A stretch of 64,000 bases of DNA from Nocardiopsis alba DSM 43377 (lineage in GTDB: Bacteria; Actinomycetota; Actinomycetes; Streptosporangiales; Streptosporangiaceae): assembly GCF_000341225.1 (NCBI RefSeq), contig NZ_ANAC01000012.1:412434-476433 (forward strand), read 5' to 3'. Positions 8,464 to 17,886 of the stretch are shown piece by piece. The first letter of the stretch is position 1. Each line of letters starts with the position of its first letter. A program made the translations under genes and the position numbers. A model generated the notes under the pieces. It was not told the DNA's origin. It did no database searches and saw nothing but the letters and a program-made list of their open reading frames with translations.

Positions 8464-8790
8464 TCACAGGTGCGGCGTGACCAGATCGACCACGTTGCCC
8501 TTGCTCGCCGGGCCGATACGCGTGGCCACGATGCTCCCGCCCTTGAACACATACAGCGTGGGAATCGCCGTCACGTCGTACTTGGGCGGCGTCTCGGGGC
8601 TACGGTCGATGTCTAACCGCGCGACCGTCAACCGACCGTCGTACTCCTTGGCGACCTCGACCAACACCGGATCCAACGCCCGGCACACCGCACTCCACTC
8701 CGCGCGAAAGACCGCGAGCACCGGCCCCGCGACCCGGACGACCTTCGCCTCGAAATCAGCGTCGGTGACATCGACGACGGTACCGCTCAT
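8464..8790 (-). CDS. Thioredoxin-fold protein with a single active-site Cys (WSAVC)
   Basis: 108 residues from ATG 8790, preceded by AAAAGGAG. The thioredoxin fold is clear: VLAVFRAEWSAVCRALDPVLVEVAKEY, LTVARLDIDRSPETPPKYDVTAIPTLYVFKGG with the cis-Pro of AIPT. The canonical WCGPC redox motif reads WSAVC, so the nucleophilic first Cys is Ser and only the second Cys stays. Such a protein cannot act as an ordinary dithiol reductase; it might be a monothiol or binding-only member, like several actinobacterial thioredoxin-like proteins. Monocistronic, with a long upstream gap shared with the prolyl aminopeptidase gene. Confidence 0.85.
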   Translation of the reverse strand: MSGTVVDVTDADFEAKVVRVAGPVLAVFRAEWSAVCRALDPVLVEVAKEYDGRLTVARLDIDRSPETPPKYDVTAIPTLYVFKGGSIVATRIGPASKGNVVDLVTPHL

Positions 8791-9331
8791 CAGGGGTGAC
8801 TCCTTTTCTCCAGAGGGAACGGCGACACCAGGGCCACCGCGCATTCGAACAACCATCGAACAGACCCGGACGAGCGCTCCTCGACGAACACGAGAACGAC
8901 CACGCCCGACGAAACCGGCACCACCACGGAACCGGACCGGCGCCCTACACCCCGACGGAGGACGCACCCCGGAAAGGTCTTCGACCAGGACACCGGTAAA
9001 GACCACCCCGACAGCCAGGGGACGAACCGAACAACGGGGCACTTTCCTTCACACGGGCCGGGGGAGAGGACGACGCCACCAACGCGAACGACCCCCAGGG
9101 TCCGAGAACCCCGAACGCCATCACGAAACGCGACGAACCGATCACACGATGATGCCGGCCGGCCACCCCTCACCGAAAGACCCCAGGTCAAACACCCCAC
9201 TAACACACCAACATCCCGGAAACCACCCAAACGCCCGAAACACCCCACTACCTCCCCCGCCTAGAAAAAACCCGCCCCACCCCCACCACACCCGCTACCA
9301 TCACCGGTCCCCACAACGAAAAGAGACCCGA
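8791..9331. other. 541-base intergenic region between divergent genes
   Basis: No credible coding frame on either strand. The left end carries the thioredoxin-like gene's RBS and the degenerate TTCGAACA repeat near 8844. I see no strong hairpin, tRNA or known riboswitch. Presumably it holds two divergent promoters; I could not place -35/-10 boxes with confidence. Confidence 0.5.
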
Positions 9332-10282
9332 ATGCACCCCATCACCACACCCCACACCACCGGCACCCTCACCCGCCCCCACGGCCAACACCTGCACTGG
9401 CAAGAACTCGGCAACCCCCACGGAACCCCCCTCCTGGGCATCCACGGCGGCCCCGGCGCCCACTCCAACCCCCGCTGGTCCCAACTCGCCGACCCCCACC
9501 ACTACCGACTCATCCTCATCGACCAACGCGGCACCGGCGCCAGCACCCCCAACGCCGCACACCCCCACACCGACCTCACCCACAACACCACCGGCCACCT
9601 CATCGCCGACTTCGAAGCCCTACGCACCCACCTGAACATCGACCGATGGCACCTCCTCGGCGCCTCCTGGGGCACCTGCCTGGCCCTGGCCTACGCACAA
9701 ACCCACCCCCACCACATCCACTCCCTCACCCTCCTGGCCGTCAACACCGGCACCCGACGCGAAATCGAATGGATCACCCACGACATGCGCCGCGTCTTCC
9801 CCCACCAATGGGAAGAATTCCGCGCCGCCGCCGGACCCGACGCCGACCCCCGCAGGCTCCCCGCCGCCTACAGCCGACTCCTCGCCCACCCCGACCCCAC
9901 CATCCGCCACGACGCAGCCCTGGCCTGGTGCCGCTGGGAGGACACCCACGTCGCCACCACCCCCGGCCACACCCCCAACCCCCGCTTCGACGACCCCGCC
10001 TTCCGCGCCACCTTCGCCCGCCTGGTCACCCACTACTGGGCCAACGACTGCTTCCTCGAACCCGACCAACTCACCCGCGACCTCCACCGCATCACCCACC
10101 TACCCGCCACCCTCATCAACGGCCGCCTCGACATCAGCGGCCCCAGCGACATCGCCCACGACCTCGCCGCCTCCTGGCCAGGCGCCCACCTCGTCATCGT
10201 CGACAACGCCGGCCACACCTCCGACCACCACGGCGTGGGCCAAGCCGCCAAAGACTCCCTCGACCGCATGCGCACCCTCTGA
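9332..10282 (+). CDS. pip: Prolyl aminopeptidase (alpha/beta hydrolase, peptidase S33)
   Basis: A 316-residue cytosolic enzyme that removes N-terminal Pro from peptides. Motifs: LLGIHGGPGAHSNP (oxyanion-hole HGGPG, diagnostic for S33), LILIDQRGTGASTP, LLGASWGTCLALAYA with the nucleophile Ser in GASWG, TLINGRLDISGP carrying the catalytic Asp, and IVDNAGHTSD with the catalytic His. The region WITHDMRRVFPHQWEEF is the cap domain. Complete triad and normal length, so likely active. It begins at ATG 9332 after GAAAAGAG. The next gene starts 120 bases later, so the two might be co-transcribed. Confidence 0.92.
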   Translation: MHPITTPHTTGTLTRPHGQHLHWQELGNPHGTPLLGIHGGPGAHSNPRWSQLADPHHYRLILIDQRGTGASTPNAAHPHTDLTHNTTGHLIADFEALRTHLNIDRWHLLGASWGTCLALAYAQTHPHHIHSLTLLAVNTGTRREIEWITHDMRRVFPHQWEEFRAAAGPDADPRRLPAAYSRLLAHPDPTIRHDAALAWCRWEDTHVATTPGHTPNPRFDDPAFRATFARLVTHYWANDCFLEPDQLTRDLHRITHLPATLINGRLDISGPSDIAHDLAASWPGAHLVIVDNAGHTSDHHGVGQAAKDSLDRMRTL

Positions 10283-10402
10283 ACACGAAAAAGAGGGCCG
10301 CCCCACACCCGACGACCCCCCACCACACGCACAACCCACCCACCCCATCAGCCACAATGACCAACAACCACCACACAACCCCGAAAGGCCCCACACACCA
10401 CC

Positions 10403-11386
10403 ATGCCCATCCCCAAAGCCGAACTCCACCTGCACATCGAAGGCACCCTCGAACCCGAACTCGCCTTCCAACTCGCCCACCGCAACAACATCACCCTGCC
10501 CTACCCCGACGTCCAAACCCTGCGCGACGCCTACTCCTTCACCGACCTCCAATCCTTCCTCGACCTCTACTACCGGCTCATGGACGTCCTACGCACCGAA
10601 GCCGACTTCCACGACCTGGCCACCGCCTACCTCACCCGCGCCGCCGCCCAAGGCGTCCGCCACGCAGAGATCTTCTTCGACCCCCAAGCCCACACCCAAC
10701 GCGGCATCCCCCTCGAAACCGTCATCAACGGCCTCACCTCCGCCCTCGACACCAGCCTCCAAGACCACGGCATCTCCACCCACCTCATCCTGTGCTTCCT
10801 ACGCGACCAGAGCGCCCAGGACGCCATGGACACCCTCGACGCCGCCCGCCCCCACCTGCACCACATCACCGCCGTAGGCCTGGACTCCGCCGAAGTCGGC
10901 AACCCACCCGAAAAATTCACCGAGGTCTTCCAAACCGCCGCCGACCTGGGCCTACGCCGCGTCGCCCACGCCGGAGAAGAAGGCCCCGCCACCTACATCT
11001 GGAACGCCCTGAACCACCTGGGCGCCGAACGCATCGACCACGGCATCCGCTGCATGGACGACCCCGAACTCATCACCCACCTGGCCACCACCCAGACCCC
11101 CCTCACCGTCTGCCCCTTCTCCAACGTCCGCCTACGCGCCGTCCCCACCCTGGACCAACACCCCCTGCCCGCCATGATGGACGCCGGCCTCCTGGTCACC
11201 GTCAACTCCGACGACCCCGCCTACTTCGGCGGCTACGTCCACGACAACTACCTCGGCCTCCAACACCACCTCGGCCTGACCGACGAACAACTCCGCACCC
11301 TGGCCCGCAACTCCTTCACCGCCTCCTTCCTGACACCCGAACGCCGCGACGCCCTCATCGCCCAGGTCGACGCCCACACCTTCTGA
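10403..11386 (+). CDS. Adenine deaminase of the adenosine-deaminase fold
   Basis: A 327-residue zinc amidohydrolase. Metal and catalytic residues: AELHLHIEGTLEPE (HxH near the N-terminus), VAHAGEEGP (His and catalytic Glu), RIDHGIRC, and NSDDPAYFGGYVHDNY with the zinc-binding Asp. The DDPAYFGGY sequence, where adenosine deaminases have DDPxxF followed by other residues, is to my knowledge diagnostic of the Aah1/bacterial adenine deaminase branch, so adenine to hypoxanthine (purine salvage) is the preferred call; adenosine deaminase is the alternative. Start ATG 10403. A strong terminator follows. Confidence 0.87.
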   Translation: MPIPKAELHLHIEGTLEPELAFQLAHRNNITLPYPDVQTLRDAYSFTDLQSFLDLYYRLMDVLRTEADFHDLATAYLTRAAAQGVRHAEIFFDPQAHTQRGIPLETVINGLTSALDTSLQDHGISTHLILCFLRDQSAQDAMDTLDAARPHLHHITAVGLDSAEVGNPPEKFTEVFQTAADLGLRRVAHAGEEGPATYIWNALNHLGAERIDHGIRCMDDPELITHLATTQTPLTVCPFSNVRLRAVPTLDQHPLPAMMDAGLLVTVNSDDPAYFGGYVHDNYLGLQHHLGLTDEQLRTLARNSFTASFLTPERRDALIAQVDAHTF

Positions 11387-11406
11387 CCCCACACCGACAA
11401 AGAGCA

Positions 11407-11440
11407 GGAGGGGGACCACCGCACACGGTGGCCCCCCTCC
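11407..11440. terminator. Hairpin terminator after adenine deaminase
   Basis: Long stem GGAGGGGG-CCACCG / CGGTGG-CCCCCCTCC with a CACA loop, 20 bases past the stop and 22 bases before the stop of the convergent DUF2332 gene. Confidence 0.8.
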
Positions 11441-11462
11441 TCCATGTCCGCCCCCGGCCCGC

Positions 11463-12428
11463 TCACCGCCAGGCCAACGACCCCCCATGCTCACCCGCGT
11501 ACGCCACCACCCGACCGTCCACCGCCACCGCGAAATCCGTATCCACACCACCGAAGGCCCCCTCCCACTCCGGGAAGACCGCCCCACTCTCATTCGACAC
11601 CCACGTCACGTCCAACCCCCGCACCAACCCCTCGAACCGCACCCGATCCACCCGCGACAGATACGCCAACACCGCACTGTGCAACACCACCGGCCGCACC
11701 CCCGCCGGCACCCGCTCCACCACCCCGGGCAACTCCTCCAACAGATCCCCCGCCACCATCCACGCCGGCTCCCGCGCCGCCACCGACGCCGCCGCCCGCA
11801 ACCGAGCCACCCTCTCCAACTCACCCTCACCCGGCCACACCAACGCCGCCAACCAGTCCACATCACCCCCATCGGCCGGATCCAACGGATTCATGTCGAT
11901 CCCCGCCCGCCACACCACCTCCGGCACCCTCTCGGGTATCGGAACACCCCCCGACGTCGCACACTCCAACACCACCGGACTCTCCACCGGCCCCACCACA
12001 CCACCACCATCGAACCGATACCGATACCGGTCCGGATACAGACACAACCCCGCCGATGCCCCCACCTCGATCAACGCCAACGGCCCCTCCAAACCCGCCA
12101 ACACCGGCAACAACGTCGCACACCGACGTGCCTCGTTGGTCTGCGTCGAACGCGACAGCACCACCTCCACCACCGCCTCCGAACGCTCGAGCACCCACCC
12201 CCGAAACGCCTCGAACGAGTCCACCGGCCCACCCAGAAACCGCACCGCCCCCAACCACAGGTTCGGCTGACGCTTATTACCCTCCGGAACCGACATCACC
12301 AACTCCAGCAACACCCGATCCCGCGCCAGGCCCCGCGCGATCCGCGCGTAGGCCGGCGAACCACCCCGCTCGAAATGGACCGCCATCCGCTCGAACCTCT
12401 CGGCCACCCGACCCGCGCCCTCCACCAC
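11463..12428 (-). CDS. DUF2332-family protein
   Basis: 321 residues. Characteristic segments: RFERMAVHFERGGSPAYARIARGLA at the start, RQPNLWLGAVRFLGGP, SRSTQTNEARRCATLLPVLA, LALIEVGASAGLCLYPDRYRYRF and MVAGDLLEELPGVVERVPAGVRPVVLHSAVLAYL. The EVGASAGLCLYPD stretch resembles a methyltransferase-type glycine loop, and the family is common in actinomycetes, but no function is established that I know of. Monocistronic, convergent with the deaminase. Confidence 0.85.
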   Translation of the reverse strand: MVEGAGRVAERFERMAVHFERGGSPAYARIARGLARDRVLLELVMSVPEGNKRQPNLWLGAVRFLGGPVDSFEAFRGWVLERSEAVVEVVLSRSTQTNEARRCATLLPVLAGLEGPLALIEVGASAGLCLYPDRYRYRFDGGGVVGPVESPVVLECATSGGVPIPERVPEVVWRAGIDMNPLDPADGGDVDWLAALVWPGEGELERVARLRAAASVAAREPAWMVAGDLLEELPGVVERVPAGVRPVVLHSAVLAYLSRVDRVRFEGLVRGLDVTWVSNESGAVFPEWEGAFGGVDTDFAVAVDGRVVAYAGEHGGSLAWR

Positions 12429-12585
12429 GACACACCCCTTCGCAACAGACGAAAACGTGCGCCGACCCTACACACCCGCCCCCACACCGCCACGACCCGC
12501 CCCCGTGCGAAAAACCCGCCAGAACCCTCACCCGCCCACGACAGTCCCACCCGCCGAAGAACCCACCCACACGAACGGACCACCC

Positions 12586-13218
12586 GTGAGACTCATCGAC
12601 CGCGGCCACCTGCACCACACCACCACCGCACCCACCCCACCCCCACCACCCCTGCTCCGGATACGCGACCTCACCCACACCCACCTGCACCACCTCGACC
12701 TGACCCTGCGCCCCTCAGAACACGTCGCCCTGGTCGGCCTGACCACCCCCGCCCGCACCACCCTCACCCGACTCCTCCACGGCCACCTCCACCCCACCCA
12801 CGGCGACCTGCACACCACCACCGCCCTACACCACACACGACCCCACCCCGACGACCCCCACCTACACCACGCACTGACCGCGACCGGCCTCCACCACCAC
12901 CCCCACACCACACCCCTGAAACACCTCCAACCCCACCTGGCCTCACACCTGCACCACGCCCGCACCCTCTACGCCCACCACACCCACGCCCACCTCCTCC
13001 TCATCGAACAACCCCCCCCCCCCACACCCCCGCCCACACCCACCACCGCACACCTGACCCTCACCGACCACCCCACCCTGGCCCGCAGCGCCGACCGCAT
13101 CCTCCACCTCCACCACGGACACGTCACCGAAACCGGAACCCACCACCAACTCCTCATCCGCGGCGGCGCCTACGCACGCCTGTACGCCCTCCAAAGCACC
13201 CGCACCCACCTACACTGA
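12586..13218 (+). CDS. Degenerate His-rich ABC-transporter ATPase domain
   Basis: 210 residues from GTG 12586 ([12 protein letters not shown]). The layout is that of an exporter-type ABC ATP-binding domain: [41 protein letters not shown] in the place of Walker [13 protein letters not shown] in the place of Walker [33 protein letters not shown] (H-loop and following segment) and [11 protein letters not shown]. The Walker A Gly-Lys-Ser/Thr is gone (no Lys), and no LSGGQ signature is visible. Forty-two of 210 residues are His by my count. A run of 12 C at 13012-13023 encodes the prolines. It is probably a non-functional or repurposed remnant; no membrane domain lies next to it. Confidence 0.7.
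   Translation: MRLIDRGHLHHTTTAPTPPPPPLLRIRDLTHTHLHHLDLTLRPSEHVALVGLTTPARTTLTRLLHGHLHPTHGDLHTTTALHHTRPHPDDPHLHHALTATGLHHHPHTTPLKHLQPHLASHLHHARTLYAHHTHAHLLLIEQPPPPTPPPTPTTAHLTLTDHPTLARSADRILHLHHGHVTETGTHHQLLIRGGAYARLYALQSTRTHLH
13012..13023 (+). repeat. Poly-C tract (12 C) inside the degenerate ABC gene
   Basis: Homopolymer of 12 C following TCGAACAA. Long homopolymers are slippage-prone; change by one base would shift the frame of the last about 65 codons. Confidence 0.85.
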
Positions 13219-13222
13219 GCCC

Positions 13223-13690
13223 GTGGCACCCGTAACCAAGGAACTCACCGTCGGCCAGGTCTCCCAACGCTCCGGAGTGGCCGTCTCCGCCCTGCACTTC
13301 TACGAACGCCAAGGCCTCATCCACAGCCGACGCACCTCAGGCAACCAACGCCGCTACCACCGCGACACCCTGCGCCGCGTCGCCTTCATCCGCATCTCCC
13401 AACGCGTGGGCATCCCCCTGGCCCGCATCCGCCAGGCCCTCGAACGCCTCCCCGAGAACCGCACCCCCACCCGCGCCGACTGGGCATCGGTCTCGGCCCA
13501 ATGGCGCACCGAACTCGACGCCCGCATCACCCAACTCATCCGCCTCCGCGACGACCTGACCGGATGCATCGGCTGCGGCTGCCTGTCCCTGAGCTCGTGC
13601 ACCCTGTCCAACCCCGACGACGAACTCGCCGCCACCGGCCCCGGCGCCCGCCGCCTCATGGTCGACCCCTTCAAGGACGAGACCACCTGA
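13223..13690 (+). CDS. soxR: Redox-sensitive MerR-family regulator SoxR
   Basis: 155 residues from GTG 13223, four bases past the previous stop. The MerR HTH ([26 protein letters not shown], then [32 protein letters not shown]) is followed by a dimerisation helix and the SoxR cluster motif [12 protein letters not shown] (Cys-x2-Cys-x-Cys-x5-Cys), which holds a [2Fe-2S] centre sensing redox-active compounds. In actinomycetes SoxR responds to endogenous quinones and controls oxygenases and exporters rather than soxS. No SoxR box was recognised upstream of neighbouring genes, so its targets may lie elsewhere. Confidence 0.93.
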   Translation: MAPVTKELTVGQVSQRSGVAVSALHFYERQGLIHSRRTSGNQRRYHRDTLRRVAFIRISQRVGIPLARIRQALERLPENRTPTRADWASVSAQWRTELDARITQLIRLRDDLTGCIGCGCLSLSSCTLSNPDDELAATGPGARRLMVDPFKDETT

Positions 13691-13757
13691 GACGACGAAA
13701 GCGGCCCCGCCCCCCACCAGGGAACGGGACCGCCCGCACACCACCGCGCCGGCCGCC

Positions 13758-14231
13758 TCAGGCGGCCGCGGCCTCATCCCGACCACGCCGCGCCAACTCG
13801 TCGGCGTGCTCGTTGCCCTCATCACCGCTGTGGCCGCGCACCCACTTCCACTCCACCTCGTGCTCGGCGGCCAACGCCTCCAGCCGCTGCCACAGATCCA
13901 CGTTCTTGACCGGCTTCTTGTCCGCCGTCCTCCACCCGCGCCTCTTCCACCCGTGCACCCACGAGGTGATGCCGTTGCGCACGTAGGAGGAATCGGTGTG
14001 CAACACCACCGGCACCCGCCGCGTCAGGCTCTCCAACGCCTTGATGGCCGCCATCAGCTCCATCCGGTTGTTGGTGGTCTGCGCCTCGCCTCCGTACAGT
14101 TCCCGCTCATGCTCGCCATAGCGCAGCCACACACCCCACCCGCCCGGGCCGGGGTTGCCGCTGCACGCCCCGTCGGTGTAGATGACCACACGTCGCGTCG
14201 ACCCCTGGTCGACCTCGTCCCCGTTGTGCAT
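13758..14231 (-). CDS. rnhA: Ribonuclease HI
   Basis: 157 residues from ATG 14231. It cleaves RNA in RNA-DNA hybrids. Catalytic carboxylates: [19 protein letters not shown] (Asp), [15 protein letters not shown] (Glu), [14 protein letters not shown] (Asp) and [12 protein letters not shown] (Asp), all in canonical context, with the basic handle region [21 protein letters not shown]. Normal length for a single-domain bacterial enzyme. Monocistronic. Confidence 0.95.
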   Translation of the reverse strand: MHNGDEVDQGSTRRVVIYTDGACSGNPGPGGWGVWLRYGEHERELYGGEAQTTNNRMELMAAIKALESLTRRVPVVLHTDSSYVRNGITSWVHGWKRRGWRTADKKPVKNVDLWQRLEALAAEHEVEWKWVRGHSGDEGNEHADELARRGRDEAAAA

Positions 14232-14457
14232 GCCGGGCAATCTACCGCCCCCACAGGTCACAAAAAGGCCACAACCCCCGAACAAAGTGCCACTTTCAGA
14301 GCCAATCGTGACCAATGGAGCCCCCAAAACGGCCATTTCAAACCACCTGAACAACCAAAGGCACCCCCACACCCCACCACCACCGACCACCCGACACAAA
14401 AAACGAGGGCGCCCCGGCCACACCGGAACACCCCCGCCACAGGCAGAACCGACCACC

Positions 14458-15120
14458 TCAGGCCGGCTCCACCCCCAACTCACGCGCCCGCTCCACACGA
14501 CGAGCGAACACACTGTCCGACATCTCGTTCATCTTCTTCAACACCCGCTTACGCTCACGCTTGGACAACCGATCCACGTACAAACGCCCGAACGTGTGAT
14601 CGGTCTCGTGCTGAAGACAACGCGCGAAATACCCGCTCCCGCTCACCACCACCGCGTTGCCGTCCTTGTCCACCCCACGCACCGTCGCGTGCTCGGCCCG
14701 CCCCAACTCCGCGTGCGGACCCGGAACCGACAGACAACCCTCGTTCTCCACCACCACCGCGTCGGACACATCACGCTCGTCCAACACCGGATTGATCACA
14801 TGCCCCACATGCCGCACACCATCATCATCGGGGCAGTCATAGACGAACAACCGCAGATCCACACCCACCTGGTTGCCCGCCAACCCCACACCCTCGGCCG
14901 CGTACATCGTCAAGAACATGTCATCGACCAGACGCGACAACTCCGCGCCGCCCAACATCTCCTCGGGCACATCGGCGTTCACCCGGTGCAGGACCTCCTC
15001 ACCCGTCACCGTCACCCGCAGCACACGACCACGAGCCGCTTCCGGCGCCATATCCGGATAGTCCGACACCTCCCGCCCCTGAACGAAGACGGCGGGCACG
15101 GGCGTGGACTGCTCCGACAT
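14458..15120 (-). CDS. def: Peptide deformylase
   Basis: 220 residues from ATG 15120 with GGAGAGAAG upstream. It removes the formyl group from new proteins. Three PDF motifs are present: [10 protein letters not shown] (motif 1, with Gly-Asn where many have Ala-Asn), EGCLSVPG (motif 2, metal-binding Cys) and QHETDHTFG (motif 3, HExxH type with both His and Glu). The N-terminal extension of about 45 residues ([20 protein letters not shown]) is common in actinobacterial paralogues. It is probably a second PDF of the genome, since no fmt gene lies nearby. Confidence 0.93.
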   Translation of the reverse strand: MSEQSTPVPAVFVQGREVSDYPDMAPEAARGRVLRVTVTGEEVLHRVNADVPEEMLGGAELSRLVDDMFLTMYAAEGVGLAGNQVGVDLRLFVYDCPDDDGVRHVGHVINPVLDERDVSDAVVVENEGCLSVPGPHAELGRAEHATVRGVDKDGNAVVVSGSGYFARCLQHETDHTFGRLYVDRLSKRERKRVLKKMNEMSDSVFARRVERARELGVEPA

Positions 15121-15209
15121 GGTCCTTCTCTCCGGGGAAACGGCCACCGACGGCGACACACCGCCACGGCCGATGAAAACGAACACCGACCGACGGCCCA
15201 CCCCGGCCC

Positions 15210-15656
15210 CTAACGGAACCAGGCGTTGCCCTGAATGAAACACCGCGCCAGATAGTCGCGCAACGACACCACCACCAGGCGCCGCCGGTCACTCTCATGA
15301 TCCCACACCACGATCCCCGGCCCGTAGTCCGTGTGCACATACGCGAACTGCGGACCCATGTCCGAATCACCGAAGAAGATCATCTCGTCGAAGGGCGCGT
15401 ACAACTCCTCGTAATCCGGCTCACACCGCATCGCCAGATTGTCCTCCACCAACCGGCGCGCACCCCACACCACCGCGTCCCCGTACTCGTTGGTCACCCC
15501 ATCGGTCTCACGCAACAACGACGCCAACTCGAACGGCAAAGGCAGCATCAAGTGCTTCTCCACCTCGGCCAGCATCACCTCATCGGCCGGATCACTCAGA
15601 TCGGCCTCCGGATACATCTCCAGGATCAGTTCACGCCACACACCACCGATCATCAC
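15210..15656 (-). CDS. SMI1/KNR4 (SUKH)-family protein
   Basis: 148 residues. Sequence order fits SUKH proteins: ILEMYPEADLSDPADEVMLAEVEKHL, MLPLPFELASLLRETDGV, then LVEDNLAMRCEPDYEEL, MIFFGDSDMGPQFAYV and GIVVWDHESDRRRLVVVSLRDYL. The FFGDSDMGPQFA and VWDHESDRR motifs are typical. Several SUKH proteins are immunity proteins for contact-dependent toxins, but no toxin is next to it; many actinomycete copies are orphan genes of unknown role. Divergent from the histidine kinase. Confidence 0.85.
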   Translation of the reverse strand: MMIGGVWRELILEMYPEADLSDPADEVMLAEVEKHLMLPLPFELASLLRETDGVTNEYGDAVVWGARRLVEDNLAMRCEPDYEELYAPFDEMIFFGDSDMGPQFAYVHTDYGPGIVVWDHESDRRRLVVVSLRDYLARCFIQGNAWFR

Positions 15657-15934
15657 AGGTCATGGCAAGACACGGGAAATCGTGGTCGGCGAGTTGCGCC
15701 GAAAATCCACCCCACCACCCACCCGGATCACCATGAACACCCCAAACCACCACAAAACCCCCAGCCCCGGAGGCCACCCCACCCACCAAAACCAACACCC
15801 GAAACCACCAACCCACTACAAAAAGTCACCAACCACCCCACACCCCACCCACACCCCCGACCCACACACCACCCCCACCACCACAACGCACAATAGAACA
15901 ACACCACCCACACCCACCCCTGGAAGAGACCACC
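15657..15934. other. Divergent intergenic region upstream of SMI1 and the histidine kinase
   Basis: 278 bases, very C/A-rich, no coding frame and no strong hairpin. ACAATAG near 15890 could be a -10 for the two-component operon. Nothing else recognised. Confidence 0.4.
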
Positions 15935-17203
15935 ATGGCCACCACCCGACCACCACGAACCCCCCACCACACCACCACGGCCTACCTCTTCCTCCTCATC
16001 TCCCACAACACCGCAGCACTCACCCTCACCCCCCTCGTCATCGCCTCAGGCCTCCTCACCCTCCTCTGGATCGGCCTCCCCTTCATCATCCTCACCGCAC
16101 TCACCCTCCGCACCATCGCCAACGCCCAACGCACCACCCTCACCCACCTCCTCCACAAACCCCTCCCACCCCCCTACCGACCCCTCCCACCCACCGGCAT
16201 CATCCCCCGCGTCCGCATCATCCTCACCGACCCCGCCACCTGGCGAGACCTCCTCTGGCTCACCACCTCACCCCTCCTCATCACCCTCGCCCTCATCCCC
16301 ACCCTCCTCCTCGCCCACGCCACCTACCAAACCCTCTACGCCCTCCTCCTCTGGCACACCCACCCCCTCTACGACACCTTCACCGCCACCACCCAAACCC
16401 AAGCCCTCACCACCCTCATCCCCGCCACCCTCCTCACCATCACCGCCACCCTCCTCACACCCCACACCACCCACGCCTACACACACCTATCCCAACTCAT
16501 CCTCGCCCCCTCCGAAAAAGCCCGACTCACCGCACGCGTCGCCCACCTCGCCACCAGCCGCGCCGACACCATCGACACCCAAGCCGCCGAAATCCGCCGC
16601 ATCGAACGCGACCTCCACGACGGAGCCCAAGCCCGCCTCGTCGCCCTCGGCATGCACCTCGCCATGACCGAACAGATCATCGAAACCGACCCCACCACCG
16701 CCCGCACCATGCTCACCGAAGCCCGCGAAACCACCCGCCACGCCCTCACCGAACTCCGCGACCTCGTCCGCGGCATCCACCCACCCGTCCTCCTCGAACG
16801 CGGACTCGACGGAGCCGTCCAAGCCCTCGCCCTCACCCACCCCCTCCCCATCACCGTCACCACCCACCTCCCCGGCCGCCCCGCCGACCCCGTCGAATCC
16901 GCCACCTACTTCGCCATCGCCGAACTCCTCACCAACACCGCCAAACACTCAGGCGCCACCCACGCCCGAATCCACATCAACCACGGCCGCCAACGCCTCA
17001 TCACCACCGTCACCGACAACGGCCACGGCGGAGCCCACCCCACCCCCGAAAGCGGCCTCAACGGCATCGCCCGCCGCCTCGACGCCTTCGATGGCACCAT
17101 GAACATCACCAGCCCACCCGGCGGACCCACCATCATCACCCTGGAGATCCCATGCGCGTTGTCATCGCCGAAGACCTCGCCCTCCTCCGCGACGGCCTCA
17201 TAA
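15935..17203 (+). CDS. NarL-type sensor histidine kinase
   Basis: 422 residues. N-terminal membrane part: hydrophobic segments near 17-60 (including PLVIASGLLTLLWIGLPFII), near 108-138 and near 152-178, with little outside the membrane. HisKA_3 dimer-phosphoacceptor helix AAEIRRIERDLHDGAQARL carries the His, and LRDLVRGIHPPVLLERGLDGAV follows. ATP-binding domain: FAIAELLTNTAKHSGA (N-box), VTDNGHGGA (G1) and ESGLNGIARRLDAFDGTM (G2). Intact and probably active. Its last 52 bases overlap the response regulator gene, so the pair is one unit. With minimal external loops it may sense membrane or envelope state, as LiaS-type kinases do. Confidence 0.92.
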   Translation: MATTRPPRTPHHTTTAYLFLLISHNTAALTLTPLVIASGLLTLLWIGLPFIILTALTLRTIANAQRTTLTHLLHKPLPPPYRPLPPTGIIPRVRIILTDPATWRDLLWLTTSPLLITLALIPTLLLAHATYQTLYALLLWHTHPLYDTFTATTQTQALTTLIPATLLTITATLLTPHTTHAYTHLSQLILAPSEKARLTARVAHLATSRADTIDTQAAEIRRIERDLHDGAQARLVALGMHLAMTEQIIETDPTTARTMLTEARETTRHALTELRDLVRGIHPPVLLERGLDGAVQALALTHPLPITVTTHLPGRPADPVESATYFAIAELLTNTAKHSGATHARIHINHGRQRLITTVTDNGHGGAHPTPESGLNGIARRLDAFDGTMNITSPPGGPTIITLEIPCALSSPKTSPSSATAS

Positions 17204-17799
17204 GACTCCTCCAAGCCCACGACTTCACCGTCGTCGCCGCCGTCGACAACGGCCCCGACCTCCACACCGCCCTCACCCAACACAAACCCGACGTCGCCGT
17301 CGTCGACGTCCGCCTACCCCCCACCTTCACCGACGAAGGCCTCCAAGCCGCCATAGACGCCCGCACCCACCTCCCCGGCCTGCCCATCCTCGTCCTCTCA
17401 CAACACGTCGAACAGCTCTACGCCCGCGAACTCCTCTCCGACCACACCGGCGGCGTCGGCTACCTCCTCAAAGACCGCGTCTTCGACATCGGCCAATTCA
17501 TCGAAGCCGTCCGCCGCGTCGCCGCCGGCGGCACCGCCATGGACCCCGCCGTCATCTCCCAACTCCTCGCCCGCCAGGACAACCAAGGCCCCCTCGCCCA
17601 ACTCACCCCCCGCGAACGCCAGGTCCTCGCCGAAATGGCCGAAGGACGCTCCAACTCCGCCATCGCAGGACGCCTCTACATCACCGAAAAAGCCATCAGC
17701 AAACACATCAACAACATCTTCACCAAACTCGACCTACCCCCCTCCTCCGACGACAGCCGCCGCGTCCTCGCCGTCCTCGCCTACCTCAACGGCCGCTAG
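17152..17799 (+). CDS. NarL/FixJ-family response regulator
   Basis: 215 residues from ATG 17152, inside the end of the kinase gene. Receiver domain: VVIAEDLALLRDGL (acidic pocket), PDVAVVDVRLPP (phospho-acceptor Asp), VLSQHVE and YLLKDRV (Lys). LuxR-type HTH: LTPRERQVLAEMAEGRSNSAIAGRL followed by ITEKAISKHINNIF. All switch residues present. It is the cognate partner of the upstream kinase; targets unknown, though the neighbouring genes could be among them. Confidence 0.93.
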   Translation: MRVVIAEDLALLRDGLIRLLQAHDFTVVAAVDNGPDLHTALTQHKPDVAVVDVRLPPTFTDEGLQAAIDARTHLPGLPILVLSQHVEQLYARELLSDHTGGVGYLLKDRVFDIGQFIEAVRRVAAGGTAMDPAVISQLLARQDNQGPLAQLTPRERQVLAEMAEGRSNSAIAGRLYITEKAISKHINNIFTKLDLPPSSDDSRRVLAVLAYLNGR

Positions 17800-17843
17800 A
17801 GCACCCACCACGAACAACAACGACCCACCCCCCGCACACAAAA

Positions 17844-17871
17844 CGGCCGTGGCCCCCAAGGACCACGGCCG
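17844..17871. terminator. Hairpin terminator after the two-component operon
   Basis: CGGCCGTGG / CCACGGCCG perfect 9-bp stem with a 10-base loop, 45 bases after the regulator stop and 15 before the stop of the convergent ligase-like gene. Confidence 0.8.
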
Positions 17872-17886
17872 CACGCACACCCCCAC

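Noticed and set aside
6510..8480. Long plus-strand frame of 656 codons over the aminotransferase and PPOX genes
   Set aside because: Same reason: Arg/Pro/His-rich shadow frame with no recognisable motif.
12586..13690. A complete ABC exporter next to SoxR
   Set aside because: No membrane domain gene is adjacent, and the ATPase domain lacks the Walker A Lys and a signature motif.
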